DNA of 31,324 nucleotides. It comes from an uncultured Eubacteriales bacterium (GTDB lineage Bacteria > Bacillota > Clostridia > Christensenellales > CAG-917). The translations under genes and the position numbers were made by a program. Every line of letters begins with the position of its first letter. Position 1 is the stretch's first letter. Location: NCBI GenBank assembly GCA_900549225.1, contig URNP01000015.1, positions 1 through 31,324 of the forward strand, written 5' to 3'. The notes under the pieces were generated by a model, which saw only the letters and a list, made by a program, of their open reading frames with translations, searched no databases and was not told the DNA's origin. Below, in pieces: positions 12,796 to 18,907 of this stretch.

Positions 12796-12847
12796 GCGGC
12801 AACAATCGCCCCTCGTGTAATTCAGAGGAGCGTAGCGACGTGGGAAT
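12796..12847 (+). repeat. Composite repeat, middle module
   Basis: GGCGGCAACAATCGCCCCTCGT is followed by a 32-nt core (12816-12847) that matches 31171-31202 at 27 of 32 positions without gaps. The GGCGGCAAC..CGCCCCTCGT part recurs at 14354-14372. It is non-coding in appearance and resembles short interspersed repeats common in Clostridia genomes. Confidence 0.7.
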
Positions 12848-12994
12848 CCCCTAAATAGAAACGAAAACATTTCGGGCGATTGTCTTTCGCCGCATTTGTT
12901 CTCGCAATCACTCCGCACAATCGTGCGTATAATATCAAATCAAGCACGGGCAAAGAATCCTACCGCAATTCCGCACGCCCGATTGTTTGGCAAA

Positions 12995-13142
12995 GCGTGC
13001 TTCGCACGCAAGCGGAGAATCAGAATATTCCACAACTTGCGCAAAGCGCAAATATCACTTTTGGCGTGAGCCAAAAATATCACGCACGCTTTGCGTGCAT
13101 ATTACTGCGCCGTAGGCGCAATATAACTGTGCCTCAGGCACA
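12995..13142 (+). repeat. Hairpin array A with constant 7-nt spacers
   Basis: After a solitary 6-3-6 hairpin (12995-13009, GCGTGC TTC GCACGC) comes the leader GAATATTCCACAAC (13023-13036) and then five hairpins: 13037-13051, 13059-13076, 13084-13098, 13106-13120 and 13128-13142. Four are 6-bp stems with 3-nt loops; one is 7-4-7. Spacers are exactly 7 nt: ATATCAC, ATATCAC, ATATTAC, ATATAAC. The stems differ in sequence but are perfectly paired. The array ends 3-4 nt before the GAGG ribosome binding site of ispDF. The reading frame across it is not gene-like. A second array is at 31219-31308. Confidence 0.88.
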
Positions 13143-13154
13143 ATCGAGGATACT

Positions 13155-14264
13155 ATGAAAATCAACGTCATCATAACCGCAGGCGGCACGTCGCAAAGAT
13201 ACGGTGCGGAAAACAAACTTTTCGCGCCTTGCAAAGACTCGTGCGTCGTTGCCGAAGCAATCAAACCATTCTTGCAATTCGAGCAAGTATCCAAAATCAT
13301 CGTTGCGATTCACCCCTCTTACAGCGACGAATTGCTCAACGCGCTTGAAAACGCGCATATCGAGGACAATCGCATTGCGCTCACGACGGGCGGACTCACC
13401 CGCACCCAAACGGTAAAGCACGGGCTCAACGCAATCGAGGACGACTGCGACTACGTCATGATTCACGACGGCGCGCGCCCCTTCCTTACGACTGCGCTCG
13501 TAAACAGCGTGATTGCGGGTGCAATCGAGAGCGGCGTTGCCCTTCCCCTGCTTCCGCTCACGGATTCTCTCGTCTGCATAAAGTTCGGCGTAGACCCGGT
13601 GGACAGAACGGACTATCGCAGAGTTCAGACCCCCGTCTGCGCGAGAAAGGATATCGTAGTCAAAGCCTACGCCAAGTGCGACGGCGAATATCTCGACGAC
13701 ATAGCGGTGATTCAAAAACACGCCGCTTGCGACGTGAGAATCATCGAGGGCGACCCGAAGAATATCAAAATCACCACCAAAGCGGATTTGCGCTCCCCTC
13801 TTTTGGGAATCGGTTACGACATACACCGTTTCAAGCAAGGCAGCGGAATCAAACTCATGGGTACGCTCGTGCCTTGCGAATTTTCCTTCGTAGCGCACAG
13901 TGACGGCGACGTTGCGGTGCACGCGCTTATGGACGCGATACTTTCCGCAATCGGCGAAAAGGACATCGGTCATCTCTTCCCCGTCGACGACTCTCGCTAC
14001 GACGACGCAAACAGCCTCGACCTTCTCGACGTCGTGTTGAAGAAAGCGACGGCGAAAGGACTCGAACTCAAAAACGTCACCGTTGCGATTATAGCCGAGC
14101 GCCCCATGCTTGCGCCCTATATTGATCAAATGCGCAACAACATGTCAAAAGCACTGAAAATCCCCTGCGAAAGAATCGGGATCACCGCCACCACCAACGA
14201 GCAAGTGGGCGACTTGGGCGACTCAAAATCGATAGCGTGCTTTGCGACTGCGCTCTTGCAATAA
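13155..14264 (+). CDS. ispDF: Bifunctional IspD/IspF isoprenoid enzyme
   Basis: Fusion of two enzymes of the methylerythritol phosphate pathway, 369 aa. Residues 1 to about 212 are IspD (CDP-methylerythritol synthesis from MEP and CTP), with the nucleotide loop AGGTSQRYG (9-17), Lys21, IHDGARPF (103-110) and GDPKNIKITTKADL. Residues about 215-369 are IspF (cyclisation to MEcPP), with GIGYDIHRF (metal ligands Asp222 and His224), AHSDGDVAVHALMDAIL (His256) and IAERPMLAPY. The C-terminal IspF signature is altered: TTNEQVGDLGDSKSIA instead of the usual TTTExLGFxGRxEGIA. Start ATG has GAGG 5 nt upstream. No good promoter was found; the hairpin array lies directly upstream, and readthrough from rqcP is possible. 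Confidence 0.95.
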   Translation: MKINVIITAGGTSQRYGAENKLFAPCKDSCVVAEAIKPFLQFEQVSKIIVAIHPSYSDELLNALENAHIEDNRIALTTGGLTRTQTVKHGLNAIEDDCDYVMIHDGARPFLTTALVNSVIAGAIESGVALPLLPLTDSLVCIKFGVDPVDRTDYRRVQTPVCARKDIVVKAYAKCDGEYLDDIAVIQKHAACDVRIIEGDPKNIKITTKADLRSPLLGIGYDIHRFKQGSGIKLMGTLVPCEFSFVAHSDGDVAVHALMDAILSAIGEKDIGHLFPVDDSRYDDANSLDLLDVVLKKATAKGLELKNVTVAIIAERPMLAPYIDQMRNNMSKALKIPCERIGITATTNEQVGDLGDSKSIACFATALLQ

Positions 14265-14349
14265 AATCTTTCAAAATTCGATAAAATCAGCCAAAATACG
14301 CGTTTTTTTGCAAAATGCAACCAAAAGTTGCGCAATTGACAATCAGAAT

Positions 14350-14372
14350 GGGTGGCGGCAACCGCCCCTCGT
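14350..14372 (+). repeat. Composite repeat fragment before the HTH gene
   Basis: GGCGG CAA CCGCC hairpin (14354-14366) followed by CCTCGT. It matches 12796-12817 apart from a 3-nt deletion in the loop side. An in-frame GTG in it (14352) is not the start of the next gene. No strong promoter was located between ispDF and that gene; TTGACA at 14336-14341 has no matching -10 box. Confidence 0.6.
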
Positions 14373-14411
14373 CTGCGACAATTGAAGCACAAAAACAAGC
14401 GAGGTTTCAAT

Positions 14412-15386
14412 ATGGATATCACGACCGCAAACAGATTATACGAACTGAGAAAACAACACGGATACTCGCAAGACGAACTTGCGGACAAACTCAACGTATC
14501 CCGTCAGGCAATATCAAAATGGGAGAGATCGGAAAGTTCTCCCGACACCGACAACCTTATCGCCCTTGCAAAACTTTACGGCGTAAGTCTTGACGAACTT
14601 TTGAATTACACTCCATCGAAAGCGAGCGACAAGCAAGAGGAAAACGACGCTTTCGCGCAAGACGACGCACAAAACGACGGATTCGCACAAAACGCACAAT
14701 CGACGGTTAATAACGAAGAAAACGCAACTTCAAGTGCCGATTTTGTCACAAAAGGTGATCACGTACATATCGACGAAACGGGCATCCACGTTCACGACAA
14801 GGACGGCTCGGACGTGCATATCAGCGGCGGAATCGCAAAACTCGTCAACAAAGTCGTAGGCACGATACATATCGAGGACGGCAAAAAAACCACAATAAAC
14901 GGAAAGGACGTAGACGAGGGCGAATACATCGAAAACGGAAGTGCGGTGCATATCGAAAACGGACATATCACCTTCGACAATCAAAAGTCAAAGAAGATCG
15001 CTCTTGCTTCGAATATCGTAAACGGCGTAACCTTTTTGCTCTGTACTCTCACATATCTTCTCATAGGTTTTCTTTGCAATTTGTGGCATCCGGGTTGGTT
15101 GTTGTTTGCCATTCCGTTTATCGTTGGCGGCACTTTCGATACGATCGCAAAGCGCAATCCTTCGCAATTTCCAATCGTAATCATCGTCACTGCGGTATAT
15201 CTGCTCCTCGGTTGCCAATGGGGTATGTGGCATCCCTACTGGGCGCTGTTCTGCATCATCCCCGCCTACTATATCGTCGTTGAGCCGATAAAGGCCGCCG
15301 TTGCCAAAAAGAAAACGCCCATACTCACCGTCAATATAAACGGCAACGATTCCGACGATGACGAGAACGACGAAAACGAGGATTGA
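14412..15386 (+). CDS. Membrane-anchored XRE-type HTH protein with His-rich segment
   Basis: 324 aa. Residues 1-66 are an XRE-family helix-turn-helix (RLYELRKQHGYSQDELADKL, then SRQAISKWERSESSPD). A Gln/Asp-rich linker follows. Residues 115-188 form a repetitive His/Asp/Gly segment (DHVHIDETGIHVHDKDG, VHISGG, AVHIENGHI) that looks like short beta-strand repeats and could bind metal. From about 200 there are four hydrophobic helices in which a motif is repeated (LWHPGWLLF and MWHPYWALF), then a highly acidic C-terminus. The architecture suggests a membrane-tethered regulator; its signal and targets are unknown. The ATG at 14412 has GAGG 7 nt upstream; an upstream GTG at 14352 lies in a repeat and lacks a proper binding site. 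A terminator follows at 15472. Confidence 0.85.
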   Translation: MDITTANRLYELRKQHGYSQDELADKLNVSRQAISKWERSESSPDTDNLIALAKLYGVSLDELLNYTPSKASDKQEENDAFAQDDAQNDGFAQNAQSTVNNEENATSSADFVTKGDHVHIDETGIHVHDKDGSDVHISGGIAKLVNKVVGTIHIEDGKKTTINGKDVDEGEYIENGSAVHIENGHITFDNQKSKKIALASNIVNGVTFLLCTLTYLLIGFLCNLWHPGWLLFAIPFIVGGTFDTIAKRNPSQFPIVIIVTAVYLLLGCQWGMWHPYWALFCIIPAYYIVVEPIKAAVAKKKTPILTVNINGNDSDDDENDENED

Positions 15387-15471
15387 TCTCCTGCGTACCT
15401 TACGGATTAGGCACACGGACATAGGCAAAACCCCTTACCCTGCGCGTTTCACCGACAAACACGAATCACAC

Positions 15472-15499
15472 GAGAACGGCAATCGCCGTTCTCTTTTTT
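15472..15499 (+). terminator. Terminator after the HTH gene
   Basis: GAGAACGGC AATC GCCGTTCTC: 9-bp perfect stem, 4-nt loop, then six T. It ends the ispDF/HTH side and insulates the MATE promoter at 15596. The rest of 15387-15595 shows nothing recognisable. Confidence 0.93.
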
Positions 15500-15595
15500 A
15501 CGCCGTTTCCTTACGCAAGTTTTGGCTTTCCCCTACTCGCTCTCTATTAGCGACGTCCTCCGCTTTTAATTCTTCGTTCCGTATTCGTTATTCGT

Positions 15596-15624
15596 TTGAC
15601 AATCCCCTTTCGTTCTTATATAAT
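15596..15624 (+). promoter_or_regulatory. Consensus promoter of the MATE gene
   Basis: TTGACA (15596-15601), 17-nt spacer, TATAAT (15619-15624): a perfect match to the sigma-A consensus. Transcription should start near 15631, leaving a leader of about 120 nt before the ATG at 15752. This rules out any translation start at or near 15596. Confidence 0.9.
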
Positions 15625-15648
15625 TCAATCAATCGAATATAACATAAC

Positions 15649-15721
15649 CTCATCGCCGGGTGAGTGCGTCAGCGTCGTGTCGTTGGGCCTTTTTGAAGAC
15701 ACGAAAGCGTGGCGCTTTTTT
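15649..15721 (+). promoter_or_regulatory. Structured leader, candidate guanidine-IV (mepA) riboswitch
   Basis: First hairpin: CTCATC-GCCG-GGTGAG (15649-15664). Second hairpin: CGTGTC (15676-15681) with GACACG (15698-15703) around a 16-nt loop containing GTTGGGCC. The GCC of the first loop can pair with GGC in the second, giving a possible loop-loop contact. An imperfect longer helix (about 15664-15715) enclosing the second hairpin is followed by six T (15716-15721), so it can act as a transcription attenuator. Known: the guanidine-IV class (mepA motif) precedes MATE pump genes in Clostridia and uses two hairpins with a loop-loop contact. The assignment here is from layout and context only, and another class is possible. 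Confidence 0.5.
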
Positions 15722-15751
15722 GTTGAAGAAAAGAAAAACGGTACAGCGCAT

Positions 15752-17110
15752 ATGAAAAACGTCAAGGACACAAGCACTTTGAAAGAATTTGCAAAATACG
15801 TATCCGCAAACGTCATAGCAATGATAGGACTCAGTTGCTACATTTTGGCGGACACGTTTTTCATATCTCTCAAAATGGGTCAAACGGGGCTTGCGGCGCT
15901 CAATCTTTCGAGTCCGTCTTTCAATATCGTATTCTCGATAGGGATGATGTTTGCAGTCGGCGGAGGCACGAAATTTGCCATACACAAGGGCGCGAAAAAC
16001 GACGACGAAGCCAACAAAGTTTTCACTCACACCGTGCTTATAGTCGCAATATTTGCAGTGGCATTCTTGCTTTTGGGCATATTTGCCTCCCGTCCCGTCG
16101 CAATGCTTTTGGGCGCGGAGGGCGACACTCTCGATTACAGCAACACGTACGTTCAGATCATATTGTGCTTTGCGCCCTTCTTTATGTACAGCAACGTTTT
16201 CCAAAGTTTCGTACGCAACGACGGTGCCCCGAGACTCGCAATGATAGCCTCTTTGTCGGGCAACCTGTTCAATATTGTGTTCGACTACGTCCTCGTGTTC
16301 CCCTGCAATCTCGATATGCTCGGTGCGGCGCTTGCCACGGGCTTTTCGCCGATATTCAGCATACTCGTTCTTTCCTTGCACGTGATAAGGAAGAAAAACA
16401 CTTTCCATTTCAGGAAAACCAAACTCTCGGCGCGCACCTACGGCGGTATCTGCTCCCTCGGGCTTGCGCCCTTCATCAACGAAATATCCTTTGCAACGGT
16501 ACTCACCGTGTTCAACGGACTCTTCAAACGCCTCGGCGGCGATACGGCGATTGCGGCATACACCATCGTCATCAACGTCTTTTACGTAGTAAATTCCATC
16601 TTCAACGGCGTAGCCAACGGCACGCAGCCGATGATAAGTTACAGTTACGGCGAGAGCGACCACAAAAAGATTCGCCGAATTTTACGCTACGCAGTCATCA
16701 CCGTATCCTCGCTTGCGGTAATCTTGTACACTGCGATATTCTTCGGTGCGGACGGCATCGCAAGCATATTCAACACCCAAGGCGTAGAAGCACTGCAAGA
16801 AGAAGCAACCCAAGGCATGCGTCTGTTCTTCCTTATGGCGTTGTTTTCGGGCTTCAATCTGCTGTTCTCCTACTACTTTTCGGCGTCCGACCGCGGCGCA
16901 TACGCACAACTCATCACCCTCTTGCGCGGCTTAGTGACGATAATCCCGATAGCCTATCTCTTCTCGTATCTGTGGAAGATGACGGGGCTTTGGCTTGCCA
17001 CCCCTGCGGCAGAACTTCTCACACTCGCCGTCACGCTTACGCTCTTCTTCCTCACCCGCCCGAAAAAGACGGAACTTATCCGCTGCCCCGAATATAAAAA
17101 GGAAACCTAA
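15752..17110 (+). CDS. MATE family efflux transporter, MepA-like
   Basis: Multidrug and toxin extrusion transporter, 452 aa from ATG 15752, with about 12 membrane helices in two bundles as expected for MATE. Family-typical stretches include ADTFFISLKMGQTGLAALNL in helix 1-2, GVGxGT-like MFAVGGGTKFAIHKG, FQSFVRNDGAPR, and LGAALATGFSPI. It resembles MepA-type pumps of Firmicutes more than NorM, judged by these motifs. Substrate is unknown; if the leader is a guanidine riboswitch, guanidinium or related cations would be plausible. The frame is open further upstream but runs through the promoter and leader, so the start is placed at the ATG; the ribosome binding site is weak. It converges with rpsI. 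Confidence 0.9.
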   Translation: MKNVKDTSTLKEFAKYVSANVIAMIGLSCYILADTFFISLKMGQTGLAALNLSSPSFNIVFSIGMMFAVGGGTKFAIHKGAKNDDEANKVFTHTVLIVAIFAVAFLLLGIFASRPVAMLLGAEGDTLDYSNTYVQIILCFAPFFMYSNVFQSFVRNDGAPRLAMIASLSGNLFNIVFDYVLVFPCNLDMLGAALATGFSPIFSILVLSLHVIRKKNTFHFRKTKLSARTYGGICSLGLAPFINEISFATVLTVFNGLFKRLGGDTAIAAYTIVINVFYVVNSIFNGVANGTQPMISYSYGESDHKKIRRILRYAVITVSSLAVILYTAIFFGADGIASIFNTQGVEALQEEATQGMRLFFLMALFSGFNLLFSYYFSASDRGAYAQLITLLRGLVTIIPIAYLFSYLWKMTGLWLATPAAELLTLAVTLTLFFLTRPKKTELIRCPEYKKET

Positions 17111-17147
17111 ATCGGCGCAAAAAAACATTTACGTTACACTTTTCGAT

Positions 17148-17242
17148 GCTCCGAAAGCGCACGTATATTTCGCTTCTCTGCGCTCCAAAAGCGCACGTAT
17201 ATTTCGCTTCCCTGAGTCCCAAAAGCGCTATATATTCCCTTG
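17148..17242. repeat. Tandem 34-bp repeats
   Basis: Two near-identical 33-bp units one base apart (17148-17180 and 17182-17214; core AGCGCACGTATATTTCGCTT) and a degenerate third (17216-17242). Each can form a small AAGCG/CGCTT stem. It lies just after the MATE stop, at the left end of a 716-nt stretch without a gene (17111-17826). Confidence 0.8.
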
Positions 17243-17257
17243 TTTCGACATACAAAA

Positions 17258-17277
17258 AGCACGGCTTCTGCCGTGCT
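17258..17277. terminator. Bidirectional terminator-like hairpin, right-hand remnant of a repeat unit
   Basis: AGCACGGC TTCT GCCGTGCT, flanked by five A on the left and, on the right, CTTG then five T. It can end MATE transcripts (+). Downstream, 17304-17312 (TTATCTCTT) and the adjoining CCAAACGTTGAC match the right end of the unit at 17489-17653, so this looks like a truncated unit lacking its left end. Confidence 0.75.
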
Positions 17278-17396
17278 CTTGTTTTTGCCATTTGAATGAG
17301 GTTTTATCTCTTCCAAACGTTGACCAAACGCGGAGCAAGGCACACAAGTCGCGGAAGGAGAGAATGAAACGCGGAGTGTACACATTTTAACGATGC

Positions 17397-17454
17397 AAGA
17401 GATAATCAGACACAGAGCAAGCGTCGAAAAACAAAAGCACAACCGAAGTTGTGC
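17397..17454 (+). repeat. Truncated unit: inverted copy of the rpsI 3' end
   Basis: AAGAGATAATCAGAC..CAAGCG.CGAAAA, then ACAAAAGCACAAC and a GCACAAC/GTTGTGC hairpin. This plus-strand sequence matches the minus-strand sequence from the rpsI stop region through its terminator (17835 down to 17782). The first 34 nt are identical to 17667-17700. No right-hand end is present. Confidence 0.75.
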
Positions 17455-17488
17455 ATGTGTGCGTTTTGAACACTACCTAGGGCTTGCC

Positions 17489-17653
17489 AAGAGATAAATT
17501 GCCAAAGAGCAAATGGCAAAAGTCAAGGAAGACGAGCACGCGTAGCGGAATGTACTTATTGTACATGAGCAACACGCGCGCAGTCTGACGAAGAAAAAAA
17601 GCACGGCAAAGCCGTGCTTTGGATGTTGGCGCTTGAATGCGGCCTTATCTCTT
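17489..17653. repeat. Inverted-end repeat unit 1 (165 bp)
   Basis: Bounded by AAGAGATAA (17489-17497) and its inverse TTATCTCTT (17645-17653). Inside are GCACGCGTAGCGGAATGTAC, a hairpin ATGTAC-TTATT-GTACAT, and a terminator-type hairpin AAAGCACGGC-AAA-GCCGTGCTTT (17598-17620) with seven T on the minus strand. The same order occurs in the next unit with different but paired stems. Confidence 0.8.
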
Positions 17654-17666
17654 CCAAACGTTGACA

Positions 17667-17835
17667 AAGAGATAATCAGACACAGAGCAAGCGTCGAAAA
17701 TCGAGGAAGTTGAGCATGCGTAGCGCAGTGTACACGGACGTACACGAGCCACACACGCGGAAACTAACAAAGAAAAAAGCACAACCGAAGTTGTGCTTTT
17801 GTTTTTCGGCGCTTGAATGCGTCTGATTATCTCTT
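17667..17835. repeat. Inverted-end repeat unit 2 (169 bp), overlapping the rpsI stop
   Basis: Perfect 15-bp inverted ends: AAGAGATAATCAGAC (17667-17681) and GTCTGATTATCTCTT (17821-17835), extended imperfectly to about 34 nt. Inside are GCATGCGTAGCGCAGTGTAC, the hairpin GTGTAC-ACGGAC-GTACAC, and the rpsI terminator hairpin. The right end contains the last two codons (Lys-Arg) and stop of rpsI, which are conserved in S9 itself. No transposase or open frame is associated. Confidence 0.82.
17775..17800 (-). terminator. Terminator of rplM-rpsI
   Basis: 11-bp stem (17775-17785 with 17790-17800). On the minus strand the loop is TTCG closed by C-G (the stable cUUCGg tetraloop), followed by six T. 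It sits about 26 nt after the rpsI stop. A second minus-strand terminator hairpin lies further downstream at 17598-17620. Confidence 0.92.
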
Positions 17836-18237
17836 GGAGAATTGAGGTGCTTTACGTGCCTTATGCAATCCGTATTTCTTACGTTCTTTCGCACGCGGGT
17901 CACGAGTGAGGTAACCTTCTTTCTTGAGGATCGCTCTGTATGCTTCGCTGTCTGCGACGCAGAGTGCTCTTGCGATGCCGTGACGGATAGCGCCTGCTTG
18001 ACCGGTATAACCGCCGCCGTACACGTTGACGTAGACGTCAAACTTGTCGGTCGTGCCGGTAGCAACGAGGGGTTGATTGACGATGAGTTTCATCGTGTCA
18101 AGAGGGAAATACTCGTCGAGAGTGCGTTTGTTGATGATGATCGTGCCGTCGCCGGGGATAAGACGAACTCTTGCGATAGCGGTCTTTCTTCTGCCGGTGC
18201 CGAGATATTGAACTTTCTTGGTTTTCTTAGTAGCCAT
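17827..18237 (-). CDS. rpsI: 30S ribosomal protein S9
   Basis: Small-subunit protein at the decoding-site side of the 30S head, 136 aa. The conserved core GTGRRKTAIARVRL, the GGGYTGQAGAIRHGIARAL segment and the basic tail ending in PQFSKR, which reaches toward P-site tRNA, are all intact. ATG has GAGGTG upstream. It follows rplM by 14 nt, the standard rplM-rpsI pair. Its final codons and stop form one arm of the inverted repeat unit at 17667-17835. Confidence 0.98.
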   Translation of the reverse strand: MATKKTKKVQYLGTGRRKTAIARVRLIPGDGTIIINKRTLDEYFPLDTMKLIVNQPLVATGTTDKFDVYVNVYGGGYTGQAGAIRHGIARALCVADSEAYRAILKKEGYLTRDPRAKERKKYGLHKARKAPQFSKR

Positions 18238-18251
18238 ATTTCACCTCTCAA

Positions 18252-18716
18252 TCAGTTGAGTTTGAGTTCAACCGGGCATTGTGCCTGATGATCGTGCTCT
18301 GCACCTGCGTAAACGCGGAGTTTTTTGAGCATCTTTGCGCCGAGGGTGTTCTTGGGAAGCATACCCTTGACTGCCTTGTACACGACGAATTCGGGTTTTT
18401 CCGCCATCAATTTCTTGTATTGGATTTCCTTGAGTCCGCCGATGTAACCGGTGTGATAACGATAGTATTTGTCCTCGAGTTTTTTGCCGGTGAGGACGAT
18501 TTTTTCGCAATTGATTATGATAACGTGGTCGCCGCAGTCGACGTTGGGAGTATACTCGGGTTTATTCTTTCCTTTAAGGATAGAAGCAACTTGAGATGCA
18601 AGGCGGCCGAGAACCATATCGGTTGCGTCGACGATATACCACTTGCTTTCCACTTCGCCCGGCTTTGCCATATAAGACTTATTGTTTTTTGCCATTGTTG
18701 ACAAATCCTTAGCCAT
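18252..18716 (-). CDS. rplM: 50S ribosomal protein L13
   Basis: Early-assembly protein of the large subunit, 154 aa from ATG 18716. Family core SYMAKPGEVESKWYIVDATD, LGRLASQVASILKGK, NVDCGDHVIIINCEKI and the C-terminal LRVYAGAEHDHQAQCP are present. The start has GGAGG 8 nt upstream (plus-strand 18725-18729); the frame stays open 12 codons further but those overlap the binding site. The N-terminus carries about 15 extra residues (MAKDLSTMAKNNK) over the usual start near SYMAKP. First gene of rplM-rpsI. Confidence 0.96.
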   Translation of the reverse strand: MAKDLSTMAKNNKSYMAKPGEVESKWYIVDATDMVLGRLASQVASILKGKNKPEYTPNVDCGDHVIIINCEKIVLTGKKLEDKYYRYHTGYIGGLKEIQYKKLMAEKPEFVVYKAVKGMLPKNTLGAKMLKKLRVYAGAEHDHQAQCPVELKLN

Positions 18717-18808
18717 TGTGCTAACCTCCAAAATTAGTTTTCGCAAGAGCAAGGCTTAGATCGGAGGGGCTAGTTCTTCTCGACGCCATACTTCTTCCAA
18801 AAATATGC
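18717..18808 (-). promoter_or_regulatory. rplM leader with pairing to the ribosome binding site
   Basis: The mRNA leader of about 90 nt contains CTAGCCCCTCC (minus strand, 18773-18763), which can pair with the Shine-Dalgarno region GGAGGTTAG (18729-18721): either CUAGCC/GGUUAG or CCUCC/GGAGG. Known: Firmicutes carry autoregulatory L13 leaders. Whether this is a member was not shown; the SD-sequestering potential is direct from the sequence. Confidence 0.45.
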
Positions 18809-18814
18809 TTGATA

Positions 18815-18843
18815 ATAATATTAAATATAGCAGAATAAGTCAA
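18815..18843 (-). promoter_or_regulatory. Promoter of rplM-rpsI
   Basis: On the minus strand TTGACT (18843-18838), 17-nt spacer, TATTAT (18820-18815). Ten of twelve bases match consensus. It is about 65 nt past the end of the upstream glycosidase gene, for which no clear terminator is seen. Confidence 0.75.
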
Positions 18844-18907
18844 GCGTTTTTCTCAAAAATCGGATATTTTTTGCAAACGTCCAACTTATTGCGCAATTTA
18901 TCGCGAT

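Noticed and set aside
13023..13142. CRISPR array
   Set aside because: The constant part is only 7 nt, the variable parts are palindromes and not unique spacers, and no cas genes are present.
12880..13158. Open frame of 92 codons across the hairpin array
   Set aside because: It runs through the repeat and palindromes, has no ribosome binding site, and its composition simply follows the repeats.
14352..14411. GTG start of the HTH gene
   Set aside because: It lies in a repeat fragment and has no ribosome binding site. The ATG at 14412 has GAGG at 7 nt and begins the HTH domain directly.
15596..15751. N-terminal extension of the MATE protein
   Set aside because: The frame is open, but it contains the promoter and the structured leader; the ATG at 15752 fits the family length.
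17676..18065. Cys-rich short proteins in the region around and after rpsI
   Set aside because: They read through the repeat units and terminator hairpins in a frame different from rpsI, with no ribosome binding sites.
18717..18752. Twelve extra N-terminal codons of rplM
   Set aside because: They would overlap the GGAGG that serves the ATG at 18716.
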